Shown: positions 8,827 to 17,392 of the stretch, piece by piece
How positions within the stretch are numbered: the stretch's first letter is position 1
Layout of the letters: each line of letters starts with the position of its first letter
Source of the DNA: Prevotella sp. P2-180
GTDB lineage: Bacteria; Bacteroidota; Bacteroidia; Bacteroidales; Bacteroidaceae
Length of the DNA: 64,000 nt
Direction of reading: 5' to 3'
NCBI RefSeq assembly: GCF_002251435.1
Contig: NZ_NPJI01000103.1
Span: forward strand, 1-64,000
Notes under the pieces: model-generated
Told to the model about the DNA's origin: nothing
Database searches by the model: none
Seen by the model: the letters and a program-made list of their open reading frames with translations, nothing else
Position numbers and translations under genes: made by a program

Positions 8827-10284
8827 TTAGTTGTCTTTCCAGAATGCCGGTGTGAATATCACGAGCACGGTCATGATTTCAAGACGTCCCATAAGCATGA
8901 GCAGTGAACACACCCATTTTATTGTCTCCGGCAGCGACGACCACGACATGACCGGTCCAATGTCTGTACCGAGTGTCGGTCCCACGTTGCTCACGCAACT
9001 CAACGATATCGTTATGGCATTTGTATGGTCTATGCCTATCGCAATCATCAGCGTTGCCACGATGATACACATTATCCCGCTTACTGCAAAAAAAGACATC
9101 AGCGAGAGTATCTTGTCTTGTGGCACATGCTGCCCGTTCACCTTTATCGGTAGCACCGCATTTGGATGCAGTATGCGTTTGAACTCGTTGCGCATCACCT
9201 TCAGCACCATCACAACCCTTATGCACTTGAAGCCTCCGCTGGTGCTTCCCGCACAAGAGCCGACAAACATGCAGAGTCCGAGTATCACCCATGTGAGGTG
9301 ATGCCACTGTCCGGCGTCGTCGTTGAACAGTCCTGTGGTGGTTATGAACGACACCACCTGGAACAGGGCGCTTCTGAAGGCCGGTTCGAGGTTGTAGCCG
9401 TTGTATGCGATGAGCAGATACATTATCCACATTGTGGAAATGACGATGACGCTTATAAAGAGCTTGAACTCTGAATTGGAGAGCAGAGCCTTGGGTTTGA
9501 GTTTGAACGTGGCAGTGTAAAGCAGCACGAAGTTGATGCCTGAGAGAAACTGAAACAGTATGCCTATGTATTCTATCAGCGGCGAGTGGAAATGCAGCAG
9601 CGAGTCGTTGTGTGGCGCAAAACCGCCTGTGGCAGTGGTTGTCATGGAATAGTTCACACTGTCGTACCATCCCATTCCCGCCACCTTAAACGATGCGATG
9701 CAGGCTATGGTCAGCACTGTGTAGATGCTCCATATCCATTTTGCGCTGGTACTAAGCCTCGGATGGAGTTTCGACTTTATGGGACCGGTTGCTTCTGCTG
9801 CAAACACCTTCATGCTTCCTCCCACTATCGATGGGAGTATGGCTATGGTGAAAAACACTATTCCGAGACCGCCTATCCATTGTGTCATCGACCTCCAGAA
9901 GAGTATGCCGTGCGGCATGTGCTCCACGTCGTCGAGTATCGACGCACCGGTGGTGGTAAATCCCGACATGGTCTCGAAGTAAGCGTCGGCAAGATTGGGG
10001 ATATAGCCTCCTATGAGATATGGAAACATTCCGAACACACTGAATACCAGCCACGTGGCCGTCACCACGAGATATGCGTCGCGACGGCTGAGACGGTTGT
10101 TGGCATCGCGTCCGAAATATCTGAATACCAATCCTCCTGCAATGGTGATGAGTGCCGAGATGAGAAACGCCAGCATGTCGTCTTCTCCATAAAAGAGCGA
10201 CGTGCCGAAACAAGCTATCATCATGAGCGCCTCGATATACAGCAATTGTCCGAGTATCTTCGATAGTATGCCGTAGTTTACCAT
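8827..10284 (-). CDS. trkH: Trk-type potassium uptake transmembrane subunit
   Basis: Inner-membrane K+ channel-like subunit, 485 residues. Hydrophobic segments run throughout. Four pore-loop filter segments are visible in order: TTTGAS, TTTATGGFAPHN, TTTGLFND and SNVGPTLGTDIGP. The family's GGLG(I/V) region (QWIGGLGIVFFTIA) is also present. It overlaps trkA by 7 bases, so the channel and its cytoplasmic gating subunit are translationally coupled. Confidence 0.95.
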   Translation of the reverse strand: MVNYGILSKILGQLLYIEALMMIACFGTSLFYGEDDMLAFLISALITIAGGLVFRYFGRDANNRLSRRDAYLVVTATWLVFSVFGMFPYLIGGYIPNLADAYFETMSGFTTTGASILDDVEHMPHGILFWRSMTQWIGGLGIVFFTIAILPSIVGGSMKVFAAEATGPIKSKLHPRLSTSAKWIWSIYTVLTIACIASFKVAGMGWYDSVNYSMTTTATGGFAPHNDSLLHFHSPLIEYIGILFQFLSGINFVLLYTATFKLKPKALLSNSEFKLFISVIVISTMWIMYLLIAYNGYNLEPAFRSALFQVVSFITTTGLFNDDAGQWHHLTWVILGLCMFVGSCAGSTSGGFKCIRVVMVLKVMRNEFKRILHPNAVLPIKVNGQHVPQDKILSLMSFFAVSGIMCIIVATLMIAIGIDHTNAITISLSCVSNVGPTLGTDIGPVMSWSSLPETIKWVCSLLMLMGRLEIMTVLVIFTPAFWKDN

Positions 10285-11636
10285 AGTGTTTTAGGCTTAA
10301 AGTACTTTTCCACTTTCTTTAGGTTATGTTCGTGACAGAACACCATCACCGAGTCGCCTGCCTCTATCTGCGAGTTACCGTTGACGAGCATTCCCACGTT
10401 GCGGCGCACCAGTCCGCCTATGGTCACTCCCGTTGGCAGTCCGAGGTCTTTCACTGGTTTTCGTGTCACTGGCGAACCTTGTGCGGCGGTGAATTCAGCC
10501 ACGTCGGAGTCGGCCACCATTAGCGACCTCATGTTGCTCACGTCGGCGTCGAGCATGAGTTGGAAGATGTGGCTTGCGGCTATTGTCTTTTTGTTGATGA
10601 TGGTACCGATGTCGAGTCCCTCTGCCATGTCCACATAGTCGAGGTTTTCCACCATTGCCACGGTTTTTCTCACTCCGAGTTTTTTTGCCGTGAGGCAGGC
10701 CAATATGTTGGTTTCCGCATTTTCTGTGAGAGCCACGAAGGCCTGTGTGTTTCTTATTCCCTCTTCCATGAGCATGCCGATGTCGCGTCCGTCGCCGTGT
10801 ATCACCATGGTGTCGGTGTCGCTGAGCAGTTCGTTCAGTTGCTCACACCTTGCCGTGTCGCGTTCTATCACCTTCACGTTCATATAGTCTGGCACGGTGA
10901 GTGCTGTTCTCACCGTTGTCTTGCTTCCTCCCATTATGATTACGTTTTTCACGTCGGCATAGTGTTCCTTTCCCGCCACCTTTCTTATATAAGGTATGAA
11001 TTCCTTTGTGGTCATGAAGTAGGCGAAGTCTGAGTTGCGCAGTTCGTCGTTACCTCCTGGTATGATGGTGTCTCCGCCTCTCTTGATTGCCACGATGTGG
11101 TAAGGGTCTTCCGGTCCGCAGAGTTCCCTCAGCGGCTGGTTGAGTATCTCGCACGTCTCGCGCAGTTTCACTCCGAGCATCACGAGTGCGCCGCCATGTA
11201 CGTCCCATCTCTGCCTCACCCAGCTCATTTTCAGCCCGTTGATGATGTCCTGTGCCGCGAGCACTTCGGGATAAATGAGAGAGTCGATGCCCAGTTCGCG
11301 GAAGAAGGGCTTGAGCTTTATGTCGAGGTATTCATAGTTGTCGATGCGTGCCACGGTTTTCTTCGCGCCTATGGCATGTGCCAGTATGCATGCGTTCATG
11401 TTGCGGCTCTCGTCGGGAGTAACGGCCACGAAGAGGTCGGCATTATTGGTGTCGGCCGCCTGTAGCGCCTTTATGCTTGTAGGCGAGCCCACCATGGTCA
11501 TGATGTCATAGTCGCTGTCGAGTCCATCGAGTCGGCTTGGGTCGGGGTCCATGAGTGTACATTCCTGGTGTTCCCTCGACAGCAGTTTTGCAAGATGGGT
11601 GCCCACAGCACCAGCTCCGGCTATGATTATCTTCAT
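10278..11636 (-). CDS. trkA: Trk potassium uptake regulatory subunit (two RCK domains)
   Basis: Cytoplasmic gating protein of the Trk system, 452 residues. It has tandem Rossmann/RCK halves: [19 protein letters not shown] with an acidic strand-end (LMDPD) at the N terminus, and [16 protein letters not shown] with VIERD starting near residue 230. Each half is followed by a TrkA-C-type domain. The gene overlaps dxs upstream by 4 bases and trkH downstream by 7 bases. The overlap with dxs appears to be a positional rather than functional link. Confidence 0.94.
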   Translation of the reverse strand: MKIIIAGAGAVGTHLAKLLSREHQECTLMDPDPSRLDGLDSDYDIMTMVGSPTSIKALQAADTNNADLFVAVTPDESRNMNACILAHAIGAKKTVARIDNYEYLDIKLKPFFRELGIDSLIYPEVLAAQDIINGLKMSWVRQRWDVHGGALVMLGVKLRETCEILNQPLRELCGPEDPYHIVAIKRGGDTIIPGGNDELRNSDFAYFMTTKEFIPYIRKVAGKEHYADVKNVIIMGGSKTTVRTALTVPDYMNVKVIERDTARCEQLNELLSDTDTMVIHGDGRDIGMLMEEGIRNTQAFVALTENAETNILACLTAKKLGVRKTVAMVENLDYVDMAEGLDIGTIINKKTIAASHIFQLMLDADVSNMRSLMVADSDVAEFTAAQGSPVTRKPVKDLGLPTGVTIGGLVRRNVGMLVNGNSQIEAGDSVMVFCHEHNLKKVEKYFKPKTLW

Positions 11637-13522
11637 TTCAGTGCTTTTTTTATTCCTTCCTTGTCTATTCCCACTATATGTTGCAGTTCTTCCACCTTTC
11701 CGTGTTCCACAAACGTGTCGGGCAGTCCGAGCCTTGTCACTTTTGTATTGTAGCCGTGGTCGCTAAGCCATTCGAGCACAGCCGACCCGAACCCTCCGTT
11801 TCTCACTCCGTCTTCCACGGTCACCACTGTCCCGTATCTTTCAGCCACTTCCTTCAGCAGTTTTTCGTCGAGTGGTTTCACAAATCTCATGTCGTAGTGT
11901 GCGATGGTTCGTCCTGGCTGTTCCTTCTCCAGTTCGGCAATAGCCTCCGCCGCGTTGTGTCCTATGGGTCCGAGTGTGAGCACGGCCAGGTCGCTGCCGT
12001 CCTTCAGCCTGCGTCCTGTCCCCACTGTTATTTCCTCCAGTTTGCAACGCCAGTCAGACAGATACCCGTTGCCTCTTGGGTATCTGATGACAAACGGTCC
12101 CTTGCCGTTTTTCTGTGCCGTATACATCATGCGGCGCAGTTCGTGCTCGTCGTATGGCGAACAGATGGTCATGTTGGGCACTGGCCTGAGCGAGGCTATG
12201 TCGAAGGCGCCATGGTGTGTAGGGCCATCTTCGCCCACGAGACCGGCACGGTCGAGACACAACACCACGGGCAGGTTGAGTATAGCCACGTCGTGTATCA
12301 CGTTGTCGTAAGACCGTTGCGAGAAGGCGGAGTAGATGTTGCAGAAAGGTATCATGCCCTCCTTTGCCATGCCTCCGGAGAAGGTCACGGCATGTCCTTC
12401 GGCTATGCCCACGTCGAAAGTGCGGTCGGGCATTTCGTCCATCATGATGTTCATCGAGCATCCTGTGGGCATGGCCGGTGTCACTCCCACTATCCTCTGG
12501 TTCTGTCGTGCCAGTTCGAGCAGTGTCTCGCCAAACACGTCCTGAAACCTTGGTGGTTGTCCTGTGGTGTCCTTCACTATGCGTTCGCCGGTGTCGACGT
12601 CAAACTTTCCAGGTGCATGCCAGATGGTGGCCGACTTTTCAGCCGGTTCGTAGCCCTTTCCTTTCACGGTGTGCAGGTGCAGCAGTTTTGGTCCGCTCAT
12701 TCCCTTGAGCTGCTTGAGTATTCTCACGAGCTCCTTCACGTTGTGGCCGTCGAAGGGTCCGAAATATCTTATGTCGAGCCCCTCAAAAATGTTCTGCTGG
12801 TGGCTTATGGCCGACTTCAGCGCGTTGCTCAGCCTGATGAGTCCCTTGCGGCGGTCGTCTTCAAGATAGCCACGCGAGTGCATCCATCTCGACACCTTGA
12901 ATTTCAGTGCGTTGTACGTCTCGTTGGTGTTCAGTCCGAGCAAGTATTGCTTCATTCCTCCCACCGAGCGGTCTATCGACATGTTATTGTCGTTCAGTAT
13001 GATAAGCATGTCGTTAGGCTGCTGTGACACGTTGTTGAGTCCCTCAAAGGCCAGTCCGCCACTCATGGCTCCGTCGCCTATCACTGCCACCACATGCCTG
13101 TGCACGCCCTTGGCCTTTGTTGCCACTGCCATGCCAAGCGCAGCCGATATGGAGTTGCTGGCATGTCCACAGGTGAATGTGTCATACTCGCTTTCTTTCG
13201 GCGACGGGAAAGGCATTATGCCGTGCAGCTTGCGGTTGGTGTAGAACAGCTCGCGGCGCCCGGTGAGTATCTTATGGCCGTAGGCTTGGTGTCCCACGTC
13301 CCACACTATTCTGTCGTTGGGGGTATCAAAAACGTAATGGAGAGCCACGGTCAGCTCCACCACGCCAAGGCTTGAAGCCAAATGGCCTGGGTTGACCGAA
13401 AGCTCGTCGACGATGTCGCGTCGCAACTGCTCGCACACATCCGGCAACTGGTTCTCGTCCAACTTCCTAAGGTCGGACGGATATTCTATTTTCCCCAAAA
13501 GGGTCATATCTAATTGTTCCAA
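11633..13522 (-). CDS. dxs: 1-deoxy-D-xylulose-5-phosphate synthase
   Basis: Thiamine-diphosphate enzyme that condenses pyruvate and glyceraldehyde 3-phosphate, the first step of the MEP isoprenoid pathway. The protein has 629 residues, full length. Key features are the His of [19 protein letters not shown], the TPP/Mg motif GDGAMSGG (149-156) with a downstream Asn, the transketolase-like [15 protein letters not shown] segment and the C-terminal [15 protein letters not shown]. It starts the dxs-trkA-trkH run. Confidence 0.97.
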   Translation of the reverse strand: MEQLDMTLLGKIEYPSDLRKLDENQLPDVCEQLRRDIVDELSVNPGHLASSLGVVELTVALHYVFDTPNDRIVWDVGHQAYGHKILTGRRELFYTNRKLHGIMPFPSPKESEYDTFTCGHASNSISAALGMAVATKAKGVHRHVVAVIGDGAMSGGLAFEGLNNVSQQPNDMLIILNDNNMSIDRSVGGMKQYLLGLNTNETYNALKFKVSRWMHSRGYLEDDRRKGLIRLSNALKSAISHQQNIFEGLDIRYFGPFDGHNVKELVRILKQLKGMSGPKLLHLHTVKGKGYEPAEKSATIWHAPGKFDVDTGERIVKDTTGQPPRFQDVFGETLLELARQNQRIVGVTPAMPTGCSMNIMMDEMPDRTFDVGIAEGHAVTFSGGMAKEGMIPFCNIYSAFSQRSYDNVIHDVAILNLPVVLCLDRAGLVGEDGPTHHGAFDIASLRPVPNMTICSPYDEHELRRMMYTAQKNGKGPFVIRYPRGNGYLSDWRCKLEEITVGTGRRLKDGSDLAVLTLGPIGHNAAEAIAELEKEQPGRTIAHYDMRFVKPLDEKLLKEVAERYGTVVTVEDGVRNGGFGSAVLEWLSDHGYNTKVTRLGLPDTFVEHGKVEELQHIVGIDKEGIKKALK

Positions 13523-13546
13523 AACGATATTTACTTATTTAGGGTG

Positions 13547-13577
13547 CAAAGTTAATGTTTTTTTCCAACTAAACAAA
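13547..13577 (-). promoter_or_regulatory. dxs promoter
   Basis: Minus-strand TTTG (13577-13574), 19 bases, then TAACTTTG (13554-13547), placing a start about 20 bases before the dxs ATG. Confidence 0.7.
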
Positions 13578-13602
13578 GGATTTTGCCTATATTTATTTAA
13601 TT

Positions 13603-13690
13603 TTATACAATATCTTTCAACTTTCGCCCTTTCAACTTTCACCCTTCAATTTTCATTTTTCAATTTTCAACCTTCATTTTCACCCTTCAC
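13603..13690. repeat. Low-complexity CTTTCAA/TTTTCAA intergenic repeat
   Basis: Degenerate repeats of a 7-10 base unit (variants of TTTCAACTTTC, CCTTCAATTTTCA) fill most of the gap between queE and dxs. They may act as a spacer or transcript end after queE. No gene is seen here. Confidence 0.6.
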
Positions 13691-14301
13691 CTCACTCCAA
13701 GCCACTTGTGTGTCTGGAGCGACAGAGTCCATTGGGGATGACTTTTCACGAAGTCTATGCAACCTTTTATGATGTCTGCGTTGCGTGCCTCATCTCCAGT
13801 ATCACACGGCTGCAGATATCTGTACCGTGCTTCTATAAAGTCATAAGCGGGAATGTCGTGTATGCCGTCATACACCACCTTCAGTTCGTCCACCTTGGCC
13901 AGCACGGGCGTTGCTCCTTCCACGAAAATGTCTTTCGGCGAGAGCGTTATCCAGTCTACGCTCTCCGCCACCATGCGTGTGCCGTTGGTCTCCATGGCTA
14001 TCTCACAGTATATGCTTGCGTGAAGTTCGGCAGTGAGCTCGGTGTCCACCTGCAGCGACGGTTCGCCTCCCGTGAGCACCACAAGGGTCTTTTCCTCACA
14101 TCGGTGCCAAGGTGTCACCAAGGCCGCGGCTTCCTGGGCTATCTCCTTGGCGGTCATGAGAGTATGCTGCCGGTGGTCGGTATCGCAAAAAGAGCATTTC
14201 AGGTTGCAGCCGCTTAACCTTATGAACACGGCAGCGCGCCCAGTGTTTCTCCCTTCGCCCTGAATGGAGTAAAATATCTCGTTTACTGCGTATTGTCTCA
14301 T
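13687..14301 (-). CDS. queE: 7-carboxy-7-deazaguanine synthase (radical SAM)
   Basis: Radical SAM enzyme that converts 6-carboxytetrahydropterin to 7-carboxy-7-deazaguanine in queuosine synthesis. The iron-sulfur motif CNLKCSFC has the standard CX3CX2C spacing, preceded by FYSIQGEG and followed by TGGEPSLQ. I place the start at 14301 (MRQYAVNEIF), giving 204 residues. A longer reading frame exists but runs back into queD. The ATG overlaps the queD stop in an ATGA junction at 14298-14301, matching pathway order and translational coupling. Confidence 0.93.
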   Translation of the reverse strand: MRQYAVNEIFYSIQGEGRNTGRAAVFIRLSGCNLKCSFCDTDHRQHTLMTAKEIAQEAAALVTPWHRCEEKTLVVLTGGEPSLQVDTELTAELHASIYCEIAMETNGTRMVAESVDWITLSPKDIFVEGATPVLAKVDELKVVYDGIHDIPAYDFIEARYRYLQPCDTGDEARNADIIKGCIDFVKSHPQWTLSLQTHKWLGVR

Positions 14302-14663
14302 ATCAGATAGCGTTGGTCTATCGGGAATGTGTCGTCGGTGGCCATGGCTACGTTGCCATAGCTTTCCTTCACCAATGCCTTGTAGCAGGGTTTCACCTCT
14401 CTCACTATCCATGCGGCAATGTTCTCTGCCGTAGGGTTAAAAGGCAGCAGTTCGTTGAGGTTGCCGTGGTCGAGACGTCCGTGGATAAGCTCTTTCACAT
14501 GCTTGAAGTCTATCACCATTCCGTCGGCGTTAAGTTCCGTGGCGGCGCAATATACGGTCACCTCCCAGTTATGCCCGTGCAGCCTTGAGCACTTGCTATC
14601 GTAGCTGAGCTTCAGGTTGTGGCAAGCCGATATTTCCATTGTTTTCGATATACAATAAATCAT
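14298..14663 (-). CDS. queD: 6-carboxytetrahydropterin synthase
   Basis: Makes 6-carboxy-5,6,7,8-tetrahydropterin from dihydroneopterin triphosphate, the substrate of QueE. The protein is 121 residues from MIYCISKTMEIS; the upstream in-frame ATG would add 18 atypical residues. Zinc ligands are visible as the His of SACHNL and the HGH of CSRLHGHNWEV, with the acidic/His motif LDHGNLNE further on. An AAAAGGA-type ribosome binding site lies close to the chosen start. Confidence 0.93.
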   Translation of the reverse strand: MIYCISKTMEISACHNLKLSYDSKCSRLHGHNWEVTVYCAATELNADGMVIDFKHVKELIHGRLDHGNLNELLPFNPTAENIAAWIVREVKPCYKALVKESYGNVAMATDDTFPIDQRYLI

Positions 14664-14804
14664 GTCCTTTTCTATTTTCTTCGCTAAAGTACTATTTTTT
14701 TCGCAAACCGCCGCCAAAACGCCCCGTTTTTTATCATTTTTTAAACATAAGCGGTTGTGTAACTGTTAGGCTAAGTATTTTTTGAACCACAGAGATAAAG
14801 AGAT

Positions 14805-14920
14805 GGGGAGTTAAATAAAAAGGGGAGTTATGATGGGGAGTTAAAAAGGGCCAATACCATCAGCGGATAAACAATTGGCTTCTCATAACATCCCCACATA
14901 ACTCCCCATCATAACTCCCC
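14805..14920. repeat. 22-bp perfect inverted repeat built from GGGGAGTTA units
   Basis: GGGGAGTTA occurs three times on the plus strand (14805, 14822, 14835) and twice inverted (14899, 14912). Positions 14822-14843 and 14899-14920 are perfect inverted copies of 22 bases separated by 55 bases. The element sits right after the stop of the HU-like gene, so it may end that transcript. It could also be a small mobile or recombination element. Confidence 0.8.
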
Positions 14921-14938
14921 CTTTAAATAGAGAGAAGG

Positions 14939-15436
14939 CTACTGGCCGAGGTCGTCACCTGAACCCTGACCTGGGTCTGGAGCGGAAGGCTCGGTGCCTG
15001 GGCTTTCGGTGTCAGACGAAGTAGATGTGCGGGGCGACATGTAGCTATTGCTCTCACGGAGCTTCGCCGCCTTGGTCAACATCGACTTGGAAAACTCACC
15101 TACACCGATTGCCTGGAGCACAACAGAATCAACATTTTTCGCAATGCTGAACTCATCTGCCGTATCCGCTCCCATCTTGTGTTTCACGGAAAGTCCGAAC
15201 GACACAAGATTGTCAAGAATTACTCTCTTGCCGTCGAGAGCCAGTTCGTTGATGCAGCTCACTGCATCCTTCAGCACTGCCTCAAGGAATCCCTTGCTCA
15301 ATGGAGTGTTGTGACTGGCCATGTGTTCAGCGAGTTCCGGAATATGGAACGTCTCACTGCTTACCACTCGGCAATACCACTTGCCAAACGAAGGGCTGTC
15401 CTTCAGTTGGCTTTGATAAATCTGATAACTAAGCAT
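14939..15436 (-). CDS. HU-like DNA-binding protein (Bacteroidota HU-HIG type)
   Basis: Probable nucleoid-type DNA-binding protein of 165 residues. The N-terminal about 110 residues resemble the HU-like proteins common beside Bacteroidota mobile regions (pattern F-I-PELAEHMASHN-FLEAVLKDAV). The C-terminal 40 residues are a low-complexity Ser/Pro/Gly/Asp tail ending GSGDDLGQ. The start at 15436 (MLSYQIYQSQ) fits the promoter 80 bases upstream; the longer frame to 15652 adds an implausible hydrophobic segment. The exact role is unknown. It marks the left edge of the accessory region. Confidence 0.75.
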   Translation of the reverse strand: MLSYQIYQSQLKDSPSFGKWYCRVVSSETFHIPELAEHMASHNTPLSKGFLEAVLKDAVSCINELALDGKRVILDNLVSFGLSVKHKMGADTADEFSIAKNVDSVVLQAIGVGEFSKSMLTKAAKLRESNSYMSPRTSTSSDTESPGTEPSAPDPGQGSGDDLGQ

Positions 15437-15517
15437 AATGTAAAAACTTATTAAGGTTAAACTAAAAAAAAATAGATCGCTCAAGACTCCACTGTTAATA
15501 GCTTCATCTTTCGTATG

Positions 15518-15549
15518 CAAAGGTACTAAAAAATTCCGAAACCACCAAA
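15518..15549 (-). promoter_or_regulatory. Promoter of the HU-like gene
   Basis: Minus-strand TTTG (15549-15546), 20 bases, then TACCTTTG (15525-15518), 82 bases ahead of the chosen start. Confidence 0.65.
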
Positions 15550-15661
15550 TATTTTCATAGAAAAATATCATTAAAATACAAACTTTTTTATCCTCCTTCC
15601 TTCTCGCCAGAATGTATGCCGTCAGGGTACGGACATGATGTCTCCAGCACAAGAAAAAAAA

Positions 15662-15740
15662 GGAATAATTCCTGTTTTTACCCCCTAAAATAACGGAATA
15701 ATTCCTGTTTTTGCCCCCTAAAATGACGGAAAAAGTCCTG
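15662..15740 (+). repeat. 33-bp-phased repeat array before the truncated ATPase
   Basis: Three units start at 15662, 15695 and 15728, exactly 33 bases apart. The first two share GGAATAATTCCTGTTTTT, then a six-base run A/GCCCCC, then TAAAAT and A/G AC. GGAATAATTCC is itself a perfect dyad. The third unit (GGAAAAAGTCCTG) is more diverged. The array lies 60-140 bases before the ATPase start, as expected for operator sites on one face of the helix. The rest of 15437-15799 holds only the promoter above. Confidence 0.85.
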
Positions 15741-15799
15741 AAAGCTTGTTTTTATCATTTATTTTGTGTACAGCCATAAATTAGTATGTAGGGAAACGC

Positions 15800-17056
15800 A
15801 TGTTCACGAACTACGTCGAGATAAACCTAAAGGAGGACAAGGAAGGCTTGGGCGTATTCTCCACCGTGCGGAGTACTGCCGATTTCCACCTGCAGCTTGG
15901 CGCTATAGCCGGCAACAAACTAGGGACAAAAAGTGACACCCTGGTCTTCCTCGACGAAATTCATAGTTACCCACACCTCATGACCATGCTAAAATTCCTG
16001 AACCAGGAAGCGCGATACACCTATATTGCAAGTGGTTCTCAGCTTGGAGTAGCACTGTCGCAAACAGCATCGGTGCCCATTGGCAGCATATCGGTAGTGG
16101 AAATGTTCCCCCTCGACTTCGAGGAGTTTCTGCTTGCCATGGGCTGCGCACAAGCCACAATAGACGGGGCAAGAGAATGTTTCGAAAAAAACGAGTCTCT
16201 TAGCGAGCCCCTTCACAACTATTTCCTTCAGCAGTTCAGAATTTATCTTCTCGTAGGCGGACTACCAGAGGCGATAAACAAATTCCTTGAGGCAAGAAAC
16301 TTAGCCCACGTGCGCGAAGTGCAACGCGACATTCTTAATCTTTACAAGATTGACGCGTCGCAATACGACACCGAACGCCGACTCGTGATAAGGAAAATCT
16401 ACGAGATGATACCGTCGAACATGGAGAACAAGAAAAAGCGGATAGTGGTGAAGCGCATTGAGGACAAGGCAGGACACAAGCAATTCTCTGACTATGCAGA
16501 TGAATTTGAGTACCTCACCAACTCTGGCATAGCCCTTTCCGTGCAGGCGATTAGCAACCCACGCTTCCCGTTGATTGAGTCGGAGAGCAAGAACCTTATA
16601 AAGCTCTACCTGAACGACGTAGGCCTGCTGACAAGCCTCCTCTACGGACTGAACATCAATGCCGTGCTCGGCGATAAGCGCAGCATAAACCTCGGTTCGG
16701 TATATGAAACCGTTGTAGCTCAGGAACTTCACGCCCACGGCAGCAAGCTGCACTACTACGACAACAAACAACGTGGCGAAGTGGATTTCCTGATCGACGA
16801 CTTCAACAGTCTCACCGTCCTCCCCATAGAGGTGAAGTCGGGCAAAGACTACACCATTCACAGTGCCCTGACCAAGTTTCTCGCCACGCCCGACTACACC
16901 GTAGCCCGCGCCATAGTCCTGTGCAACGACCGTGAGGTGAAGACCATAAACGGCATAACCTACATGCCAATCTATTACGCGATGTTCATCAGCGGCACAA
17001 CCGGCGTCAAGATCGAGGACACGGTGATACCAGAAGTGCCGATGCCGGAAGTGTAA
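15800..17056 (+). pseudogene. DUF4143-family AAA ATPase, N-terminally truncated (P-loop missing)
   Basis: This 418-residue frame matches the body of the ATPase family also present at 28982-30319. Walker B is LVFLDEIHSYP (residues 48-58), followed by a sensor-like IASGSQLG, the family motif MFPLDFEEFLLAMG, LLVGGLPEAI, and a C-terminal PD-(D/E)XK-like GEVDFL...PIEVKSGKD. The intact relative has about 45 extra N-terminal residues with a GVRQCGKT P-loop. Here an in-frame TAG lies at 15782-15784, 18 bases before the ATG, and no P-loop is seen upstream. It is either a decaying gene or a protein that cannot bind ATP normally. Confidence refers to family and truncation. Confidence 0.8.
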
Positions 17057-17114
17057 AACAGCCGTTGCCTGGAGCACTGCCCCCCCGTCCCCCCACAAAA
17101 TCATCTCCGAAAAA

Positions 17115-17224
17115 GTTGGAAAAATGCCAGAATCACTTCCTGTAGTGTTGGAAAAGTGTAAAAAAAGGACGAATATGTGTTGGAAAAATGTCAAAATTGT
17201 ACGAATATGTGTTGGAAAAGTGTA
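17115..17224. repeat. 32-bp-phased GTTGGAAAA array after the truncated ATPase
   Basis: GTTGGAAAA followed by A/G TG begins at 17115, 17147, 17179 and 17211, exactly 32 bases apart. The last two units also share ACGAATATGT just before. The array lies between the end of the ATPase frame and the iteron-like block. The stretch 17057-17390 has no gene. Confidence 0.88.
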
Positions 17225-17282
17225 ATTTTCCCCGATTGTTCTTGATTAAACACCATTTTATTATTGTGGAAATAAAACATCC

Positions 17283-17392
17283 GCAACGTTGCGTTGCCGA
17301 AGACGTAATGTTACGTTTGCGGAGATGCAACGTTAGACATATAAAAACGCAACGTCAGGTTTCGGCAATTCCAACGTTGCGTTTAAAAATTC
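17283..17392. repeat. Five 22-bp iteron-like direct repeats
   Basis: The octamer GCAACGTT or a close variant begins at 17283, 17305 (GTAATGTT), 17327, 17349 (GCAACGTC) and 17371 (CCAACGTT), exactly 22 bases apart, two helical turns. Several units extend the match (GTTGCGTT, GTTACGTTTGCG, GTTGCGTTT). The last unit runs into the stop codon of the primase-helicase gene. The spacing and the neighbour resemble replication iterons; function is inferred. Confidence 0.85.

Noticed and set aside
11678..13027. 449-residue plus-strand ORF opposite dxs
   Set aside because: Antisense shadow of dxs, rich in Cys and His with no recognised domain.
14302..14412. N-terminal extension of queE by 37 residues
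   Set aside because: It lies inside queD, is unlike QueE N termini, and the ATG at 14301 forms a normal ATGA overlap.
15437..15652. N-terminal extension of the HU-like protein
   Set aside because: It covers the promoter at 15518-15549 and encodes an unrelated hydrophobic stretch.
16301..17194. 297-residue minus-strand ORF opposite the truncated ATPase
   Set aside because: It is a shadow of the ATPase frame, with composition typical of antisense reading and no family match.
17115..17392. CRISPR array
   Set aside because: Units are only 8-14 bases conserved with 22- or 32-base steps and no distinct spacers, and there are no cas genes.
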